A DNA stretch of 38,995 bases from Marinifilaceae bacterium (GCA_016936255.1 JAFGYE010000069.1:1-38995); one strand, 5' to 3'. Positions 8,333 through 17,852 are shown, counted from the first letter of the stretch. The notes: generated by a model not told the origin, from the sequence alone. Numbers and translations: made by a program.

Positions 8333-8607
8333 TGCAATTTTTTTATCAATAAAATCATTTGATTTATATCTAATTCGAATAGTTCTATCCAAATTATGAA
8401 ATTTTATGATGATTTCCAAAATATTAATTGTGAATACAATGGGTTGAGATTGATCTTACATAAGTGTAGGTTTGTATTTTTTGTAAACCAAGCCTTATTA
8501 AATTTGATTGGCAGGCTTTCCCAATCATTTGAATTTTGTGCTTGTCGACTTGTGATTTATTGCATCCTTGATTACCGATCCGGATAAATTTGTATGGATT
8601 GTTTGAT

Positions 8608-9531
8608 CTAAAACTGCAGGAAATAAAGTGATGTTCCACCGATTATTACCCAAAGAACAATTCCCAATATAAAAGTATTACTACCTGTTTCCTTAATTTC
8701 AGAAACTGAAATATTTGAACCGATAAACAGCAAAGCGATAATCATTCCTTTTTTGCCTAACAGGTTTAGTTGAGCAAAGACATCCTGCCATTGTGGAAGC
8801 AGGTGAGCAAGTATAATGGCCAATACAAACACACCAATGAACCATGGTATTTTTATTTTTCCTGATTCAGTGTTTTTATTGAAAATTGCAAATACAATTG
8901 AGACTGGAATGATCCAAAGTGCACGAGTTAGTTTAACAGTAGTGGCAATTTCCAATGCCTTTTCTCCATATGCCGCTGATGCACCTACTACTGAGCTGGT
9001 ATCGTGAATGGCAATGGCAGACCAAAAGCCAAATGTCTCCTGACTCATTTCAAAATAATGACCGATAATAGGAAACAGCATCAGTGCGAGAGAATTAAGC
9101 ACAAACACAACAGCCATCGCAAACAAAACCTGCTTGTTCTTAGCATTAATTACCGGCGCTATTGCTGCAATGGCACTGCCGCCGCAAATGGCTGTACCTG
9201 CAGCAATTAATATGGTGGTTGCTTTTTCAACCTTTAAAAGTTTACCCAGCAGCAAACCAATACTGATGGTTGCAATTACCGACATGGCCGTGAAACCAAA
9301 ACCAGATTTTGAAGCTTCTATAACCATGCTTAGATTCATACCAAAACCCATTAGTACAATGGATGCCTGTAAAACCGAAGATGTGTATTTGGTAAATTGG
9401 GCAGTTTTAATACCAAACATAGAAAAGAAGAGTCCGGTTATTAATGCAATAGCTGGTGAAAAACCGGGCATAAAGCAGAGCGCAATACCAATGAAGAAGA
9501 AATAACTTGTTTTTTTTGATGATAGCTGCAT
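8608..9531 (-). CDS. YeiH/UPF0324-family putative exporter
   Basis: A 307-residue polytopic inner-membrane protein with about nine to ten helices. The family motif GTAICGGSAIAAIAPVI lies near residues 111-127. AIHDTSSVVGAS follows near 174-185, and KLTRALWI near 199-206. This family (PSE, putative sulfate exporter; E. coli YeiH) is usually controlled by a neighbouring CysB/YeiE-like LysR regulator, and one is encoded just upstream on the same strand. The substrate is not experimentally settled for the family; sulphur anions are the usual suggestion. Confidence 0.88.
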   Translation of the reverse strand: MQLSSKKTSYFFFIGIALCFMPGFSPAIALITGLFFSMFGIKTAQFTKYTSSVLQASIVLMGFGMNLSMVIEASKSGFGFTAMSVIATISIGLLLGKLLKVEKATTILIAAGTAICGGSAIAAIAPVINAKNKQVLFAMAVVFVLNSLALMLFPIIGHYFEMSQETFGFWSAIAIHDTSSVVGASAAYGEKALEIATTVKLTRALWIIPVSIVFAIFNKNTESGKIKIPWFIGVFVLAIILAHLLPQWQDVFAQLNLLGKKGMIIALLFIGSNISVSEIKETGSNTFILGIVLWVIIGGTSLYFLQF

Positions 9532-9557
9532 TCGTTTTTGTTCTTTGATTACGGAAA

Positions 9558-9565
9558 CAAAAATA
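9558..9565 (-). promoter_or_regulatory. Candidate -7 element for the YeiH-like gene
   Basis: On the minus strand this reads TATTTTTG, matching TAnnTTTG. It lies 27 bases upstream of the ATG at 9531, within the 82-base gap to the LysR gene. No clear -33 box was seen. Confidence 0.4.
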
Positions 9566-9612
9566 CAACGAAATGATAGTTTAAGGAAATCGTAAAATGT
9601 TATTTTGGATAA

Positions 9613-10500
9613 CTAAAAGTTATAGTGAAGAAGAAAGTCAATAAATAAGCCGGGGATTTTTAATTCAGGGCCCTGACGCGTTGCCAGTCTTAGTTTTCGA
9701 TGAATATGCAGTTCACTTACATTTAGTTTGCAAAGACTTTTCAACTGTATTTCCTTCGTAATAGACTTTTCAGATATCAGAGCAATACCATCAAAATCAC
9801 AAAGAAAATTTTTAATTGCTTCGGTACTTCCCAAATGGATTAAGATATTTAATTTTTCGAAATTGATATTTTGTTTTGCAAGTGTTTTTTGAATTACCTG
9901 TAACGTTCCGGAACCTTTTTCACGCAATACCAATGGTATTTCCTGAATGTCGCTTAGTTTAATGTTTTTGCGTTTTGCATATACACTTTGCGTTCCTGTA
10001 ACAGCGATAATTTCATCATCCAGAAAATCCATGTAATTGATGTTGGAATTGGACGTTTCATTTTCGACCAGAGCCAAATCTATTTCATTATCGAGCAGTT
10101 TTTGCTCCATTTCAAAAGAGTTGCCGTTGAATAAATCGAATTTAATCCGGGGATACCGTTTGTGAAAGGATGCAATTACCGATGGAATAAGGTATTGAGA
10201 AATTGTGGAACTGGCACCAATCCGTAAAGAACCATTAAAAGCTTCATTTAATCTGCCTAATTCATATTCCAAATCGCGGTATTGTTGTTTGATCTGTTTA
10301 AGACTGCTGTACATCAATTTGCCGGACTTGGTTAAATATACTTTGTTTCCTTTTCGTTCGAAAAGAGCTGTGTTTAATTTGCTTTCAAGTTCTTTAATGT
10401 GTTTAGTGACTGCAGGTTGGCTAATGAATAGTTCTTCGGCGGCTTTCGAGAAATTTAGGTTTTCTGCCACAGCAATAAATACTTCGTCCCGATAATCCAT
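9613..10500 (-). CDS. LysR-family transcriptional regulator (YeiE/CbbR/CysB-like)
   Basis: A 295-residue regulator. The N-terminal winged helix-turn-helix (1-60) reads NFSKAAEELFISQPAVTKHIKELE, with the recognition helix around SQPAVTKHI. It is followed by the usual long linker helix. The effector-binding domain begins near GSLRIGASSTISQYLIP (about 90-106), a sequence style typical of the YeiE/CbbR branch. Its natural target is the co-directional YeiH-like gene 82 bases downstream. Pairing of this LysR type with yeiH is common, although the genes are more often divergent. It starts three bases after the upstream gene's stop, so it may be translated from a shared transcript. Confidence 0.9.
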   Translation of the reverse strand: MDYRDEVFIAVAENLNFSKAAEELFISQPAVTKHIKELESKLNTALFERKGNKVYLTKSGKLMYSSLKQIKQQYRDLEYELGRLNEAFNGSLRIGASSTISQYLIPSVIASFHKRYPRIKFDLFNGNSFEMEQKLLDNEIDLALVENETSNSNINYMDFLDDEIIAVTGTQSVYAKRKNIKLSDIQEIPLVLREKGSGTLQVIQKTLAKQNINFEKLNILIHLGSTEAIKNFLCDFDGIALISEKSITKEIQLKSLCKLNVSELHIHRKLRLATRQGPELKIPGLFIDFLLHYNF

Positions 10501-10503
10501 GTC

Positions 10504-11127
10504 TTATCTTTTTAGTTTTGTTTTCAGCCATTTCCATGGGAATAGTATGGATACATTTTTTTTGTACATCCGGTACTGTTCACCGTATTCTAAAACTAGT
10601 TTTTTTTCTTCCAGATAGCAACCGACAATCAAATAAATGCTGAATGCTGCGTTTACAATTAGTGCCGCGCTATCTAAATTTCTTGCCCATATAAATAAAA
10701 AAGTTGCCGTATACCAAGGATGGCGAATTACACCAAGAATTCCCGCAGTGCTTATATTTCCATCATCTGACATGGTTTTGTGATGCTCTTTTTGCTGAAT
10801 CTGGCGAAAGCCCAAAAAGGACGATAGATCGTATGAACGGGAACCGGCAAAAAACAAGTAGAAGCAGAGCAGGAGAATCAAAACACGAACAAGCATAAAA
10901 TTACCGGGCCAGGAAAAAATTATCTCGCTTTTTATTGAATAGGAATACCAAACCAATGGCAAAAAGGTGATTAGTGAAAATAGATTATAGAGAATCCGGT
11001 AAGTTCTAAAATGTTTGCCAAGTTTAGGTTTTATATAGCTGATGAACGGATTCGAAATTAAACTGCTGTGAAAAAAGCACCATAACAATAAAAATATAAA
11101 AAGCAGAATATGTTGTGTTGAAATCAT
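10504..11127 (-). CDS. ICMT/NnrU-like membrane methyltransferase-family protein
   Basis: A 207-residue integral membrane protein with about five helices. The C-terminal half has GVIRHPWYTATFLFIWARN (near residues 145-163) and LEEKKLVLEYGEQYRMYKKNV. This is the RHP...E-x-L-x-x-x-Y-x-x-Y pattern of isoprenylcysteine carboxyl methyltransferase-like and NnrU-like proteins, which bind S-adenosylmethionine in the true enzymes. A longer frame opens at 11160, but a terminator-like hairpin (11139-11169) covers those codons, so I take the ATG at 11127. The substrate is unknown. It lies directly upstream of the LysR gene (3-base gap). Confidence 0.7.
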   Translation of the reverse strand: MISTQHILLFIFLLLWCFFHSSLISNPFISYIKPKLGKHFRTYRILYNLFSLITFLPLVWYSYSIKSEIIFSWPGNFMLVRVLILLLCFYLFFAGSRSYDLSSFLGFRQIQQKEHHKTMSDDGNISTAGILGVIRHPWYTATFLFIWARNLDSAALIVNAAFSIYLIVGCYLEEKKLVLEYGEQYRMYKKNVSILFPWKWLKTKLKR

Positions 11128-11138
11128 TGCGTAAAAGT

Positions 11139-11169
11139 AGGAAATAGATTTCGCTTTCATCTATTTCCT
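11139..11169 (-). terminator. Probable terminator of the metal-efflux operon
   Basis: AGGAAATAGAT and ATCTATTTCCT form a perfect 11-bp stem with a 9-base loop, 44 bases past the adaptor gene stop. On the minus strand it is followed by ACTTTTACG, a weak T-run. It separates the efflux genes from the ICMT/NnrU-like gene. Confidence 0.6.
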
Positions 11170-11212
11170 GCTCCTTGAGTGAAGATATTCTATCTTTCGA
11201 TACCGGTTTGTT

Positions 11213-12337
11213 TTATTCAACCGATATGTTGTACACTCCAATAGTTAATACTTTAGCAAGATTTTTCGGATCTAAAATCTCGGAGAAGCCATTTGATTCG
11301 CTTCCAATTTTTATTTTTTCCTTGCGGAGATAATAGTTTTCCTGATCACTTTTAGCCAGGACAAAAACGTAACGGTCGGAGCCTGATTTAAGTATTGCCT
11401 TGCTTGGAAGTGCTTCTGAATCTTTTTGATTTGTAATGATTTCGGTCTCGACGAATGAACCTTTGTATAATCTGCCCTGATGTTTTTTCTCAATTTCAGC
11501 CAGGCAGAGAATTGTTTTTGTTTCTGAATCTATTCCGTTTCCAATAGCACTTAAATGGGCCGTAAATACCTCATTTGGATTGCTGAGAGTTTTAAAATAC
11601 AATTTCTGTCCAATTTTTAGCTGATGAATGTTTTTTTCAAATACCGAAATTTGAACCTGCAATTGATTGGGATCAACAATTTCGATCAAAGATTTTTGCT
11701 GTTCGGTAAATTGACCAAGAATTAGATTGTATTTGGTGATACAGCCATTTATTGGAGCTGTTATGGAGAGATAAGAATAAAAATAACCTTCTTTTATTTT
11801 GTTTGGATCGAGCTGTAAAACCTGCAGTTTTAACTTTAAACTCTCGTATTTTGCTTTTGCAGCCTTGTAATTACTCTCAGAGGAAATAAGATCTTTTTCT
11901 GCACCTATCTTCTCCTTGTGCAAGGCCAGATTTCTCTCGTAATCAGCTTTTATACCTGAAAGTATTGCTGAGGTTTCGGCAAAATCCTGCTGAAGAGATA
12001 TCAAATCGCCCGATTCAATAGTGCACAGCAACTGACCTTTCTTGATGCAATCTCCTACAGTGAAATGAATACTTTTTACAATTCCGGAAATGGGGGTGCT
12101 TAGGTTAGCGATACCATTGGGAGGAGCTGTAATGTATCCGTTGCATGAAACCATATCTTCAAAACATTGGGTACTTACAGTACCAATTTCCATTTTGTCT
12201 GAGATGAACTGTTTTTGGGAAATTTGAATTAATTGTTCCCCTTTATCTAGGATAGGATTAATGGGAGTTGTTTTTTGTCTGCATGCAAAAAAGCTGATGG
12301 ATAGCAGTATATAGGTAATGATGTTGATTTTTTTCAT
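11213..12337 (-). CDS. RND efflux periplasmic adaptor (HlyD/CusB/CzcB family)
   Basis: A 374-residue membrane-fusion protein that bridges the inner-membrane pump and the outer-membrane channel. The N-terminus has a hydrophobic signal ending SFFAC near residue 19, so it is probably a lipoprotein anchored to the inner membrane. A split biotinyl-lipoyl domain follows (PISGIVKSIHFTVGDCIKKGQLL near 85-107, returning at SITAPINGCI near 193). Between these halves lies an alpha-helical hairpin (about 110-185). A beta-barrel domain and a membrane-proximal domain complete the fold. It begins 10 bases after the stop of the pump gene, so the two form an operon. Confidence 0.9.
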   Translation of the reverse strand: MKKINIITYILLSISFFACRQKTTPINPILDKGEQLIQISQKQFISDKMEIGTVSTQCFEDMVSCNGYITAPPNGIANLSTPISGIVKSIHFTVGDCIKKGQLLCTIESGDLISLQQDFAETSAILSGIKADYERNLALHKEKIGAEKDLISSESNYKAAKAKYESLKLKLQVLQLDPNKIKEGYFYSYLSITAPINGCITKYNLILGQFTEQQKSLIEIVDPNQLQVQISVFEKNIHQLKIGQKLYFKTLSNPNEVFTAHLSAIGNGIDSETKTILCLAEIEKKHQGRLYKGSFVETEIITNQKDSEALPSKAILKSGSDRYVFVLAKSDQENYYLRKEKIKIGSESNGFSEILDPKNLAKVLTIGVYNISVE

Positions 12338-12347
12338 GATGTGAATT

Positions 12348-15300
12348 TTATTTGCTTAAATAGTTGGCCTCAAGAGCAAGATAATTGTATTGAGAAAGAT
12401 TGTCAAGATAGTTCAGGGTCAGGCTTAAGGCATTTTCGATGCTTGCCACAAATTGGAAAAAGTTCATTTCGCCCATTTGATATGATTTTTCAGCCATCCG
12501 AATAATTTCAGTGCTTAATTTCTGACCGGAATCTTCGTAGTTTTGGAGTGATTCCTCATATTTCATTAATTCGATTCGTAATTCTTCCTGTTTAGATTTA
12601 CGGCCGATTAGAAAATCATTTTGCAGGTTTTGATTGATGTCTATAGCAATTTTATTTGCTTTAATACGGGCTTTTTGTTCACCGAAAAATAGTGGAATTG
12701 CCAAACCAATCTGAAAACCTTCGTAGGTTTGTGCCGCAGAATAATTATTGTTTCCCCGGTAGTAGCCCAACGAAATATCAGGAAGAAGTTTGTTTTTCTC
12801 TAAACCCAGCAGAGCATATTCTTGTTCCCCCTGCAGCTTCATTATTTGTATATCGGAACCCGATTCAATAAGATTATTTTCAAGAGGAATTCTTTTCAAA
12901 TCCTGCATGGGAACAGTAAATGTGCTATTCTGCTGCAAAATTGCATTCAATTTTTGATCAGCAATATCCATATCGTGTTTTAATTGTTGGATGTCCATTG
13001 CTATTTGTTGCTGCTTGGCTTTGGCATTTAATAAATCCATCTGGCTGATATCTCCTTTTTCAAATCTGAGCTCAGCATTTTTTCTGAAATTAGAATACAA
13101 GGAGTCTATTCTGAGAAATATATTTTGTTTATTTTTTAAATAAAGAATGTGGAAATAAGCTTGCGAAACTTCTTTGGCTGTTATCTGTTTTTTTCGATCA
13201 TAGCTGATTTTTGCTATGGATATATTTCTTTTAATCACCTTTAATTGTGAGGTGTAAACACTCGGAAAGCTAAAGGTTTGTTCTACGCCAAAAATTTTGA
13301 GAGGATGACCGTTTTCAGCAATGTTGTTTTGATCGTATTCATAGTAAAACAATGTTTTATCAATAGTAAAGGCAGTTGCTTTTAAAGCTTCGCTTTGTTT
13401 TACTGAAAGAGCAAAAGCTTGCAGCTGTTTGTTATTGTCCACCGCAATTTGAATTGCATTTTCAAGATTCTGATCTTTTGTCTGTCCTGCTGCCGAAAGC
13501 GATAAAAAGGCAATTAGAATTCCAGTGATTGCAGATTTTGACCGGATAAACCGAAGTGGTCTGAATTTGATTCCAATTACATTGTAGAAAATTTCGAACA
13601 GCAAAGGCAAGGCGATCATAGTGAGCATGGTAGAAGTAATGAGACCTCCGATAACAACTGTTGCTAACGGACGCTGTACTTCTGCTCCGGCACCTGTTGA
13701 AATTGCCATTGGTAAGAATCCCATTGCTGCGGCTGCCGCTGTCAGCATTACCGGGCGCAGCCGGTCTTTTGTGCCTGTAAGGATCAGTTCCCGCATGTTG
13801 GTCATTCCTTTCTCCTGCAAATCTTTTAGATGTTCAATCAGCACAATACCATTTAAAACAGCAATACCAAAAAGCGCAATAAAGCCTATTCCCGCCGATA
13901 CGCTAAAAGGCATGCCTCTTATCCATAAAAAAAGAACACCACCAACAGTCGATAGAGGTACTGCAGTAAATATCATAACGGCATCCCTGAACGATCCAAA
14001 AGCGAAGTGCAGGAAGATAAAGATCAGCAGCAAGGCAAGTGGAACTGCGAAAAGCAGGCGTTTGCCGGCATTTTGTAAATTTTCAAACTGACCGCCGTAA
14101 ACAATGTAATTTCCCGGCTCCAGTTTAATTGTTCCTTCAATTCTGCTTCGTATGTCATTAACTACCGATTGTAAATCACGATTGCGGACATTTACACTTA
14201 CCGACATCATTCGATGTGTGTTTTCACGTGATATTTTTGCAGGTCCTTCGGAAAAAGAGATGTCGGCCAATTCATTCATTGGAATTTGATTTCCATTTGG
14301 CAGAGGAATCATCAATTGTTGAATGTTTTCGATTTTTACCCGACTTTCTTTTTGAAGTCGAACCACCAAATCGAAACGTTTTTCGCCCTCGAAAACACTA
14401 CCGCTTGATTCTCCGCCAAAAGCCATTGCCAGATAGGAATTCAGAGTTTGCATATCCAATCCGTAATGAGCAATTTTATTTCGTTTGTAAACCACACTCA
14501 TTTGTGGTAAACCTTCTGTTTTTTCCATAATGATGTCTGCAGCACCAGGAACATCTTCAATCAATTTTTTAATCTCGCCGGCTTTATTATTTAAATAAGT
14601 CAAATCTTCACCGAATATTTTAATCGCAATATCGGCACGAACGCCGGTGATTAACTCATTAAAACGCATTTCTATTGGCTGTGTAAATTCATATTCAACG
14701 CCGGGAATTATTGAAAGAGCCTTTTTAAACAAGTCAGCAAGTTTTTCTTTGCTCTTAGCAGATGTCCATTCTTGTCGGGGTTTCAATTTAATTATCATAT
14801 CTACTTCTTCCATCGACATGGGATCTGTAGGAACTTCGGCGGCTCCAATACGACAAACAATTTGATCTACTTCCGGAAAACTGTCGATTAGAATATTTTC
14901 CATTTGGGTGCATATTTCAACGGTTTTGGATAAAGAAGTTCCGGTTTTTAGAACAGGTTGAATCACAAAATCACCTTCGTCCAGAGTGGGAACAAATTCA
15001 CCGCCCATTTTCGAAAATAAAACCCCTGTAAAAACAAGGGCGGTTAGTGATGCACCCAAAACAATCCTTTTGTGACCGCAAGACCATTTCATCGCAGGAG
15101 TATACGATCGATAGGTTAAATTCATGATTTTATCTGCCAAATTCCATTTGCCTTTCTTTTCGGGCTTTAAGAAAAGGGAAGAGGCAACGGGAAGCCATGT
15201 AAAACCTAAAATCATTGCGCCGATTATTGCAAAACTAAACGAAAGAGCCATTGGTCTAAACATTTTGCCTTCTACACCCTGCAATGACAGAATCGGGATA

Positions 15301-16691
15301 AAAACGATCAGAATAATGATTTGTCCAAAAATGGCCGAGTTCATCATTTTAGATGCTCCCGTAAAGGTGATCTTGTCGATAAGCGTTTTTTGCTCTTCTT
15401 TGTCTGATTGATTAAATTCATCTGTTTTTGCATTGATTCGAATGGCAATGTATTCCACTATGATAACGGCTCCGTCAATTATAATTCCAAAATCGAGAGC
15501 TCCCAAACTCATTAAATTGGCATCAATGCCAAAAATGTACATCATCGAGAGGGTGAAGAGAAGTGCCAAAGGAATCATGGAAGCAATAACTAATGCAGAT
15601 CTAATATTACCAAGCAAAACAACAACTATCAGCATTACAATCAGGCAACCCAAAATTAAATTTTCAACAACTGTAGTCGTTGTTTTTTCTATTAATTCAC
15701 TTCGTTCCAATATTGGATTAATGAAAACACCTTCGGGTAAATTTTTCTGTATTTCAGCAACTCTTTCTTTTACTTCTTTGATCACCAGTTTCGAGTTGGC
15801 ATTCTTCAGCATCATAATCTGGCCCAGAACTTTTTCCCCCTGACCGTTTGCTGTAATCGCTCCAAATCGATTGGCATAACCAAAATGAACGTTGGCAATG
15901 TCTTTAACTACAATTGGAATGCCTTGGTTATTTTTAATAAGGATATTTTCAATATCCTGAATGGACTTTACCTGCCCGTCGCCCCGGATAAAGTAGGATT
16001 GATTTGTTTTTTCGATGTATGCACCGCCGGAAATGCTGTTGTTGTTTTGTAAGGCTTCAAAAACCTCCATCAGGTTTAGATCCATGTATCTCAATCGGGT
16101 TGGATCGATGGCTACTTCGTATTGTTTTAGAAAGCCTCCCCAGCTGTTTACTTCAACCACACCGGATATTCCGGATAATTGTCTTCTTACGATCCAATCC
16201 TGAACGGTTCGTAAATCCATTGCAGAGTACCGGTCTTCAAATCCTGGTTTTACATCCAGAATGTATTGGTAAATCTCACCCAATCCAGTGGTAATCGGGC
16301 CCATCTCAGGTGAACCAAAACCTTCGGGTATATTTGCTGAAGCTGATTTGATTTTTTCAGCAATTAGTTGGCGGGGAAGGTAGGTGCCGATATCATCATT
16401 AAATACAATAGTGACCACCGACAAACCAAATTTCGAAATGGACCTGATTTCTTCCACTCCGGGAAGATTTGCCATTTCCAACTCAACAGGAGCTGTAATG
16501 AATTGCTCGATTTCCTGAGTGGAAAGATTTCCGGAAGTCGTAATTACCTGAACCTGATTGTTGGTAATATCGGGAACAGCACCAATCGGGATTTTAAATA
16601 TGGCATACAAACCAAATAGAGCAATGGATAGGGTGAAGAGTATTACAATGAGCTTGTTTCGGATGCTGAAATTGATAATCTTTTCTAACAT
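12348..16691 (-). CDS. CzcA/CusA-type heavy-metal RND pump fused to a TolC-like outer-membrane factor
   Basis: A 1447-residue fusion. Residues 1 to about 1045 are a complete heavy-metal RND proton antiporter. The first helix is followed by PIGAVPDITNNQVQV, and the second helix block carries DFGIIIDGAVIIVE (400-413). That DFG-x3-DGA pattern is associated with divalent-cation pumps (Co, Zn, Cd, Ni) rather than Cu/Ag pumps. A hydrophobic stretch at about 1053-1070, ending SAAGQ, resembles an internal signal peptide or thirteenth helix. Residues about 1075-1447 are a TolC-type outer-membrane factor with long helices and the repeated alpha-barrel pattern. This fusion is known from Bacteroidota annotations. 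Together with the adaptor it supplies all three parts of a tripartite efflux system. The exact metal is not determined. Confidence 0.93.
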   Translation of the reverse strand: MLEKIINFSIRNKLIVILFTLSIALFGLYAIFKIPIGAVPDITNNQVQVITTSGNLSTQEIEQFITAPVELEMANLPGVEEIRSISKFGLSVVTIVFNDDIGTYLPRQLIAEKIKSASANIPEGFGSPEMGPITTGLGEIYQYILDVKPGFEDRYSAMDLRTVQDWIVRRQLSGISGVVEVNSWGGFLKQYEVAIDPTRLRYMDLNLMEVFEALQNNNSISGGAYIEKTNQSYFIRGDGQVKSIQDIENILIKNNQGIPIVVKDIANVHFGYANRFGAITANGQGEKVLGQIMMLKNANSKLVIKEVKERVAEIQKNLPEGVFINPILERSELIEKTTTTVVENLILGCLIVMLIVVVLLGNIRSALVIASMIPLALLFTLSMMYIFGIDANLMSLGALDFGIIIDGAVIIVEYIAIRINAKTDEFNQSDKEEQKTLIDKITFTGASKMMNSAIFGQIIILIVFIPILSLQGVEGKMFRPMALSFSFAIIGAMILGFTWLPVASSLFLKPEKKGKWNLADKIMNLTYRSYTPAMKWSCGHKRIVLGASLTALVFTGVLFSKMGGEFVPTLDEGDFVIQPVLKTGTSLSKTVEICTQMENILIDSFPEVDQIVCRIGAAEVPTDPMSMEEVDMIIKLKPRQEWTSAKSKEKLADLFKKALSIIPGVEYEFTQPIEMRFNELITGVRADIAIKIFGEDLTYLNNKAGEIKKLIEDVPGAADIIMEKTEGLPQMSVVYKRNKIAHYGLDMQTLNSYLAMAFGGESSGSVFEGEKRFDLVVRLQKESRVKIENIQQLMIPLPNGNQIPMNELADISFSEGPAKISRENTHRMMSVSVNVRNRDLQSVVNDIRSRIEGTIKLEPGNYIVYGGQFENLQNAGKRLLFAVPLALLLIFIFLHFAFGSFRDAVMIFTAVPLSTVGGVLFLWIRGMPFSVSAGIGFIALFGIAVLNGIVLIEHLKDLQEKGMTNMRELILTGTKDRLRPVMLTAAAAAMGFLPMAISTGAGAEVQRPLATVVIGGLITSTMLTMIALPLLFEIFYNVIGIKFRPLRFIRSKSAITGILIAFLSLSAAGQTKDQNLENAIQIAVDNNKQLQAFALSVKQSEALKATAFTIDKTLFYYEYDQNNIAENGHPLKIFGVEQTFSFPSVYTSQLKVIKRNISIAKISYDRKKQITAKEVSQAYFHILYLKNKQNIFLRIDSLYSNFRKNAELRFEKGDISQMDLLNAKAKQQQIAMDIQQLKHDMDIADQKLNAILQQNSTFTVPMQDLKRIPLENNLIESGSDIQIMKLQGEQEYALLGLEKNKLLPDISLGYYRGNNNYSAAQTYEGFQIGLAIPLFFGEQKARIKANKIAIDINQNLQNDFLIGRKSKQEELRIELMKYEESLQNYEDSGQKLSTEIIRMAEKSYQMGEMNFFQFVASIENALSLTLNYLDNLSQYNYLALEANYLSK

Positions 16692-17045
16692 ATGCGTACT
16701 TTGTAGATTAATGATTTAAGGCTGTCTGAGTCTGTTTTCGAGATGCGGATCGGAGCAATAAGATTTAGACTATGGTCTTATTCAACGATAAGATAATCAG
16801 CTTTTTTTGATCGAACTAAAAGATTGAACCAAAAGATATAAATGAGTGGGATAATTCACACATATATTGATGGGTACTGTTGCCTGTAAAAAGAAAAAAA
16901 AAGATTGCATTCAATATTTAATTTATTAAAAGGGCAAAATGTAAAAAGTACAAGAATACCTTTGTTTTATCCATTTATGAATGAGTTTTCCTTACCTAGC
17001 TTTGTTGAGTAAGAAATAGTAAATGTGTAATTAAAAGAAGAAGAA
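16692..17045. other. 354-bp divergent intergenic region with an operator-like repeat
   Basis: It separates the efflux operon (minus) from the azoreductase (plus) and holds no ORF. A 7-bp inverted repeat (AATAAGA...TCTTATT, 16757-16782) lies 66 bases upstream of the pump start and contains an inner AGAC/GTCT pair. It is a candidate site for a metal-responsive regulator. The rest is A+T-rich. Confidence 0.4.
16997..17004 (+). promoter_or_regulatory. Candidate -7 element (TAGCTTTG) for the azoreductase gene
   Basis: It matches TAnnTTTG and lies 41 bases before the ATG at 17046, with a TTTA at roughly -33 spacing. A second match, TACCTTTG, lies at 16957-16964. Confidence 0.45.
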
Positions 17046-17681
17046 ATGAGCAGAAAATTTTTATATGTCAGCGCAAATCCGAAAGATGAAAAGGATTCAT
17101 ATAGCTTAAAGGTAGGGAGAGCTTTTATTGAGCAATACAAAAAGCTAAATCCTAACCACGAGGTTATAGAACTTGATTTGTTTAAAACAGATGTTCCTTA
17201 TTTAAATGCTTTGGTTTTTGACGGCTTTTCCAAGTTGCAGAATGGTGGAAGCTTAAACGATTTGGATCAAGAGCAGATGCAGCAGATTGGAAATCTAAAT
17301 CAACTTTTGGAACAATTTATGGAAGCTGATGCCTATGCCTTTGTTAACCCGATGTGGAATTTCTCTATTCCTCCTGTTCTAAAAGCATATATTGATGTCA
17401 TATTACAGGCAGGAAAAACATTTCACTATACTGAAAATGGTCCGGAAGGATTGATGAAAGGAAAGAAGGCTGTTCACATTCAAGCATCAGGAGGAGTTTA
17501 TTCAAATGGGGCGGGAAGTGAAATGGATTTTTCGCATCGTTATTTAAAAACAGTTTTGGGATTTATTGGAATATCAGAATTGAAATTTGTTCCTGTTGAA
17601 GGAATTGCAATGGGACAGGATGTTACTGAAATTGAGAAACTGGCAAAAGAAAAAGCGATTGGATTAGTGTCTGAATTCTAA
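17046..17681 (+). CDS. azoR: FMN-dependent NADH-azoreductase/quinone reductase
   Basis: A 211-residue flavodoxin-fold protein of the AzoR family, which reduces azo compounds and, more physiologically, quinones by two electrons. The N-terminal strand is followed by the FMN-phosphate loop region (SANPKDEKDSYSLKVGRAF, residues 9-27). The conserved NPMWNFSIPPVLKAYIDVILQAGKTFHY block starts near residue 101. A C-terminal ASGGVYS segment near 153 completes the FMN site. The length matches the family (about 200). It is divergent from the metal efflux operon, and such enzymes often serve in electrophile or thiol stress defence. The gene symbol is by family resemblance. Confidence 0.88.
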   Translation: MSRKFLYVSANPKDEKDSYSLKVGRAFIEQYKKLNPNHEVIELDLFKTDVPYLNALVFDGFSKLQNGGSLNDLDQEQMQQIGNLNQLLEQFMEADAYAFVNPMWNFSIPPVLKAYIDVILQAGKTFHYTENGPEGLMKGKKAVHIQASGGVYSNGAGSEMDFSHRYLKTVLGFIGISELKFVPVEGIAMGQDVTEIEKLAKEKAIGLVSEF

Positions 17682-17727
17682 TTGCACAATTGAAAAATAG
17701 AATTTTTAGAGATTTTACTTAAATTGT

Positions 17728-17765
17728 GTGCGGGTTGATTATCCTTTGGGAATATCTTCCCGCAC
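17728..17765. terminator. Hairpin after the azoreductase gene, possible terminator
   Basis: GTGCGGG and CCCGCAC form a perfect 7-bp G+C-rich stem around a 24-base loop that can itself partly pair. It begins 47 bases after the stop codon. There is no clear T-run, so the terminator role is tentative. Confidence 0.45.
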
Positions 17766-17852
17766 ATTCGTGCATTAAATGGGGTAATTTTGTTAAAATT
17801 CCTTTAATTGTAAGCTATCCGGCACGCTTTATTTTTATGTAGATGTAAAAAC

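Noticed and set aside
8333-8419. TTG-started N-terminal extension of the PAS protein
   Set aside because: The added residues do not look like part of the PAS fold, and an in-frame ATG lies just ahead of it.
8396-8639. Short frames on both strands upstream of the PAS gene
   Set aside because: Composition is not protein-like, no start context is seen, and the region is better explained as the PAS gene leader and its promoter.
11128-11160. Longer start for the ICMT/NnrU-like protein
   Set aside because: The extra codons are part of a perfect terminator-like hairpin (11139-11169), so the ATG at 11127 is more likely.
13621-16619. Several open frames of 60-156 codons on the plus strand opposite the RND pump gene
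   Set aside because: They lie wholly antisense to a clearly conserved 1447-residue coding sequence, have biased composition, and match no known family.
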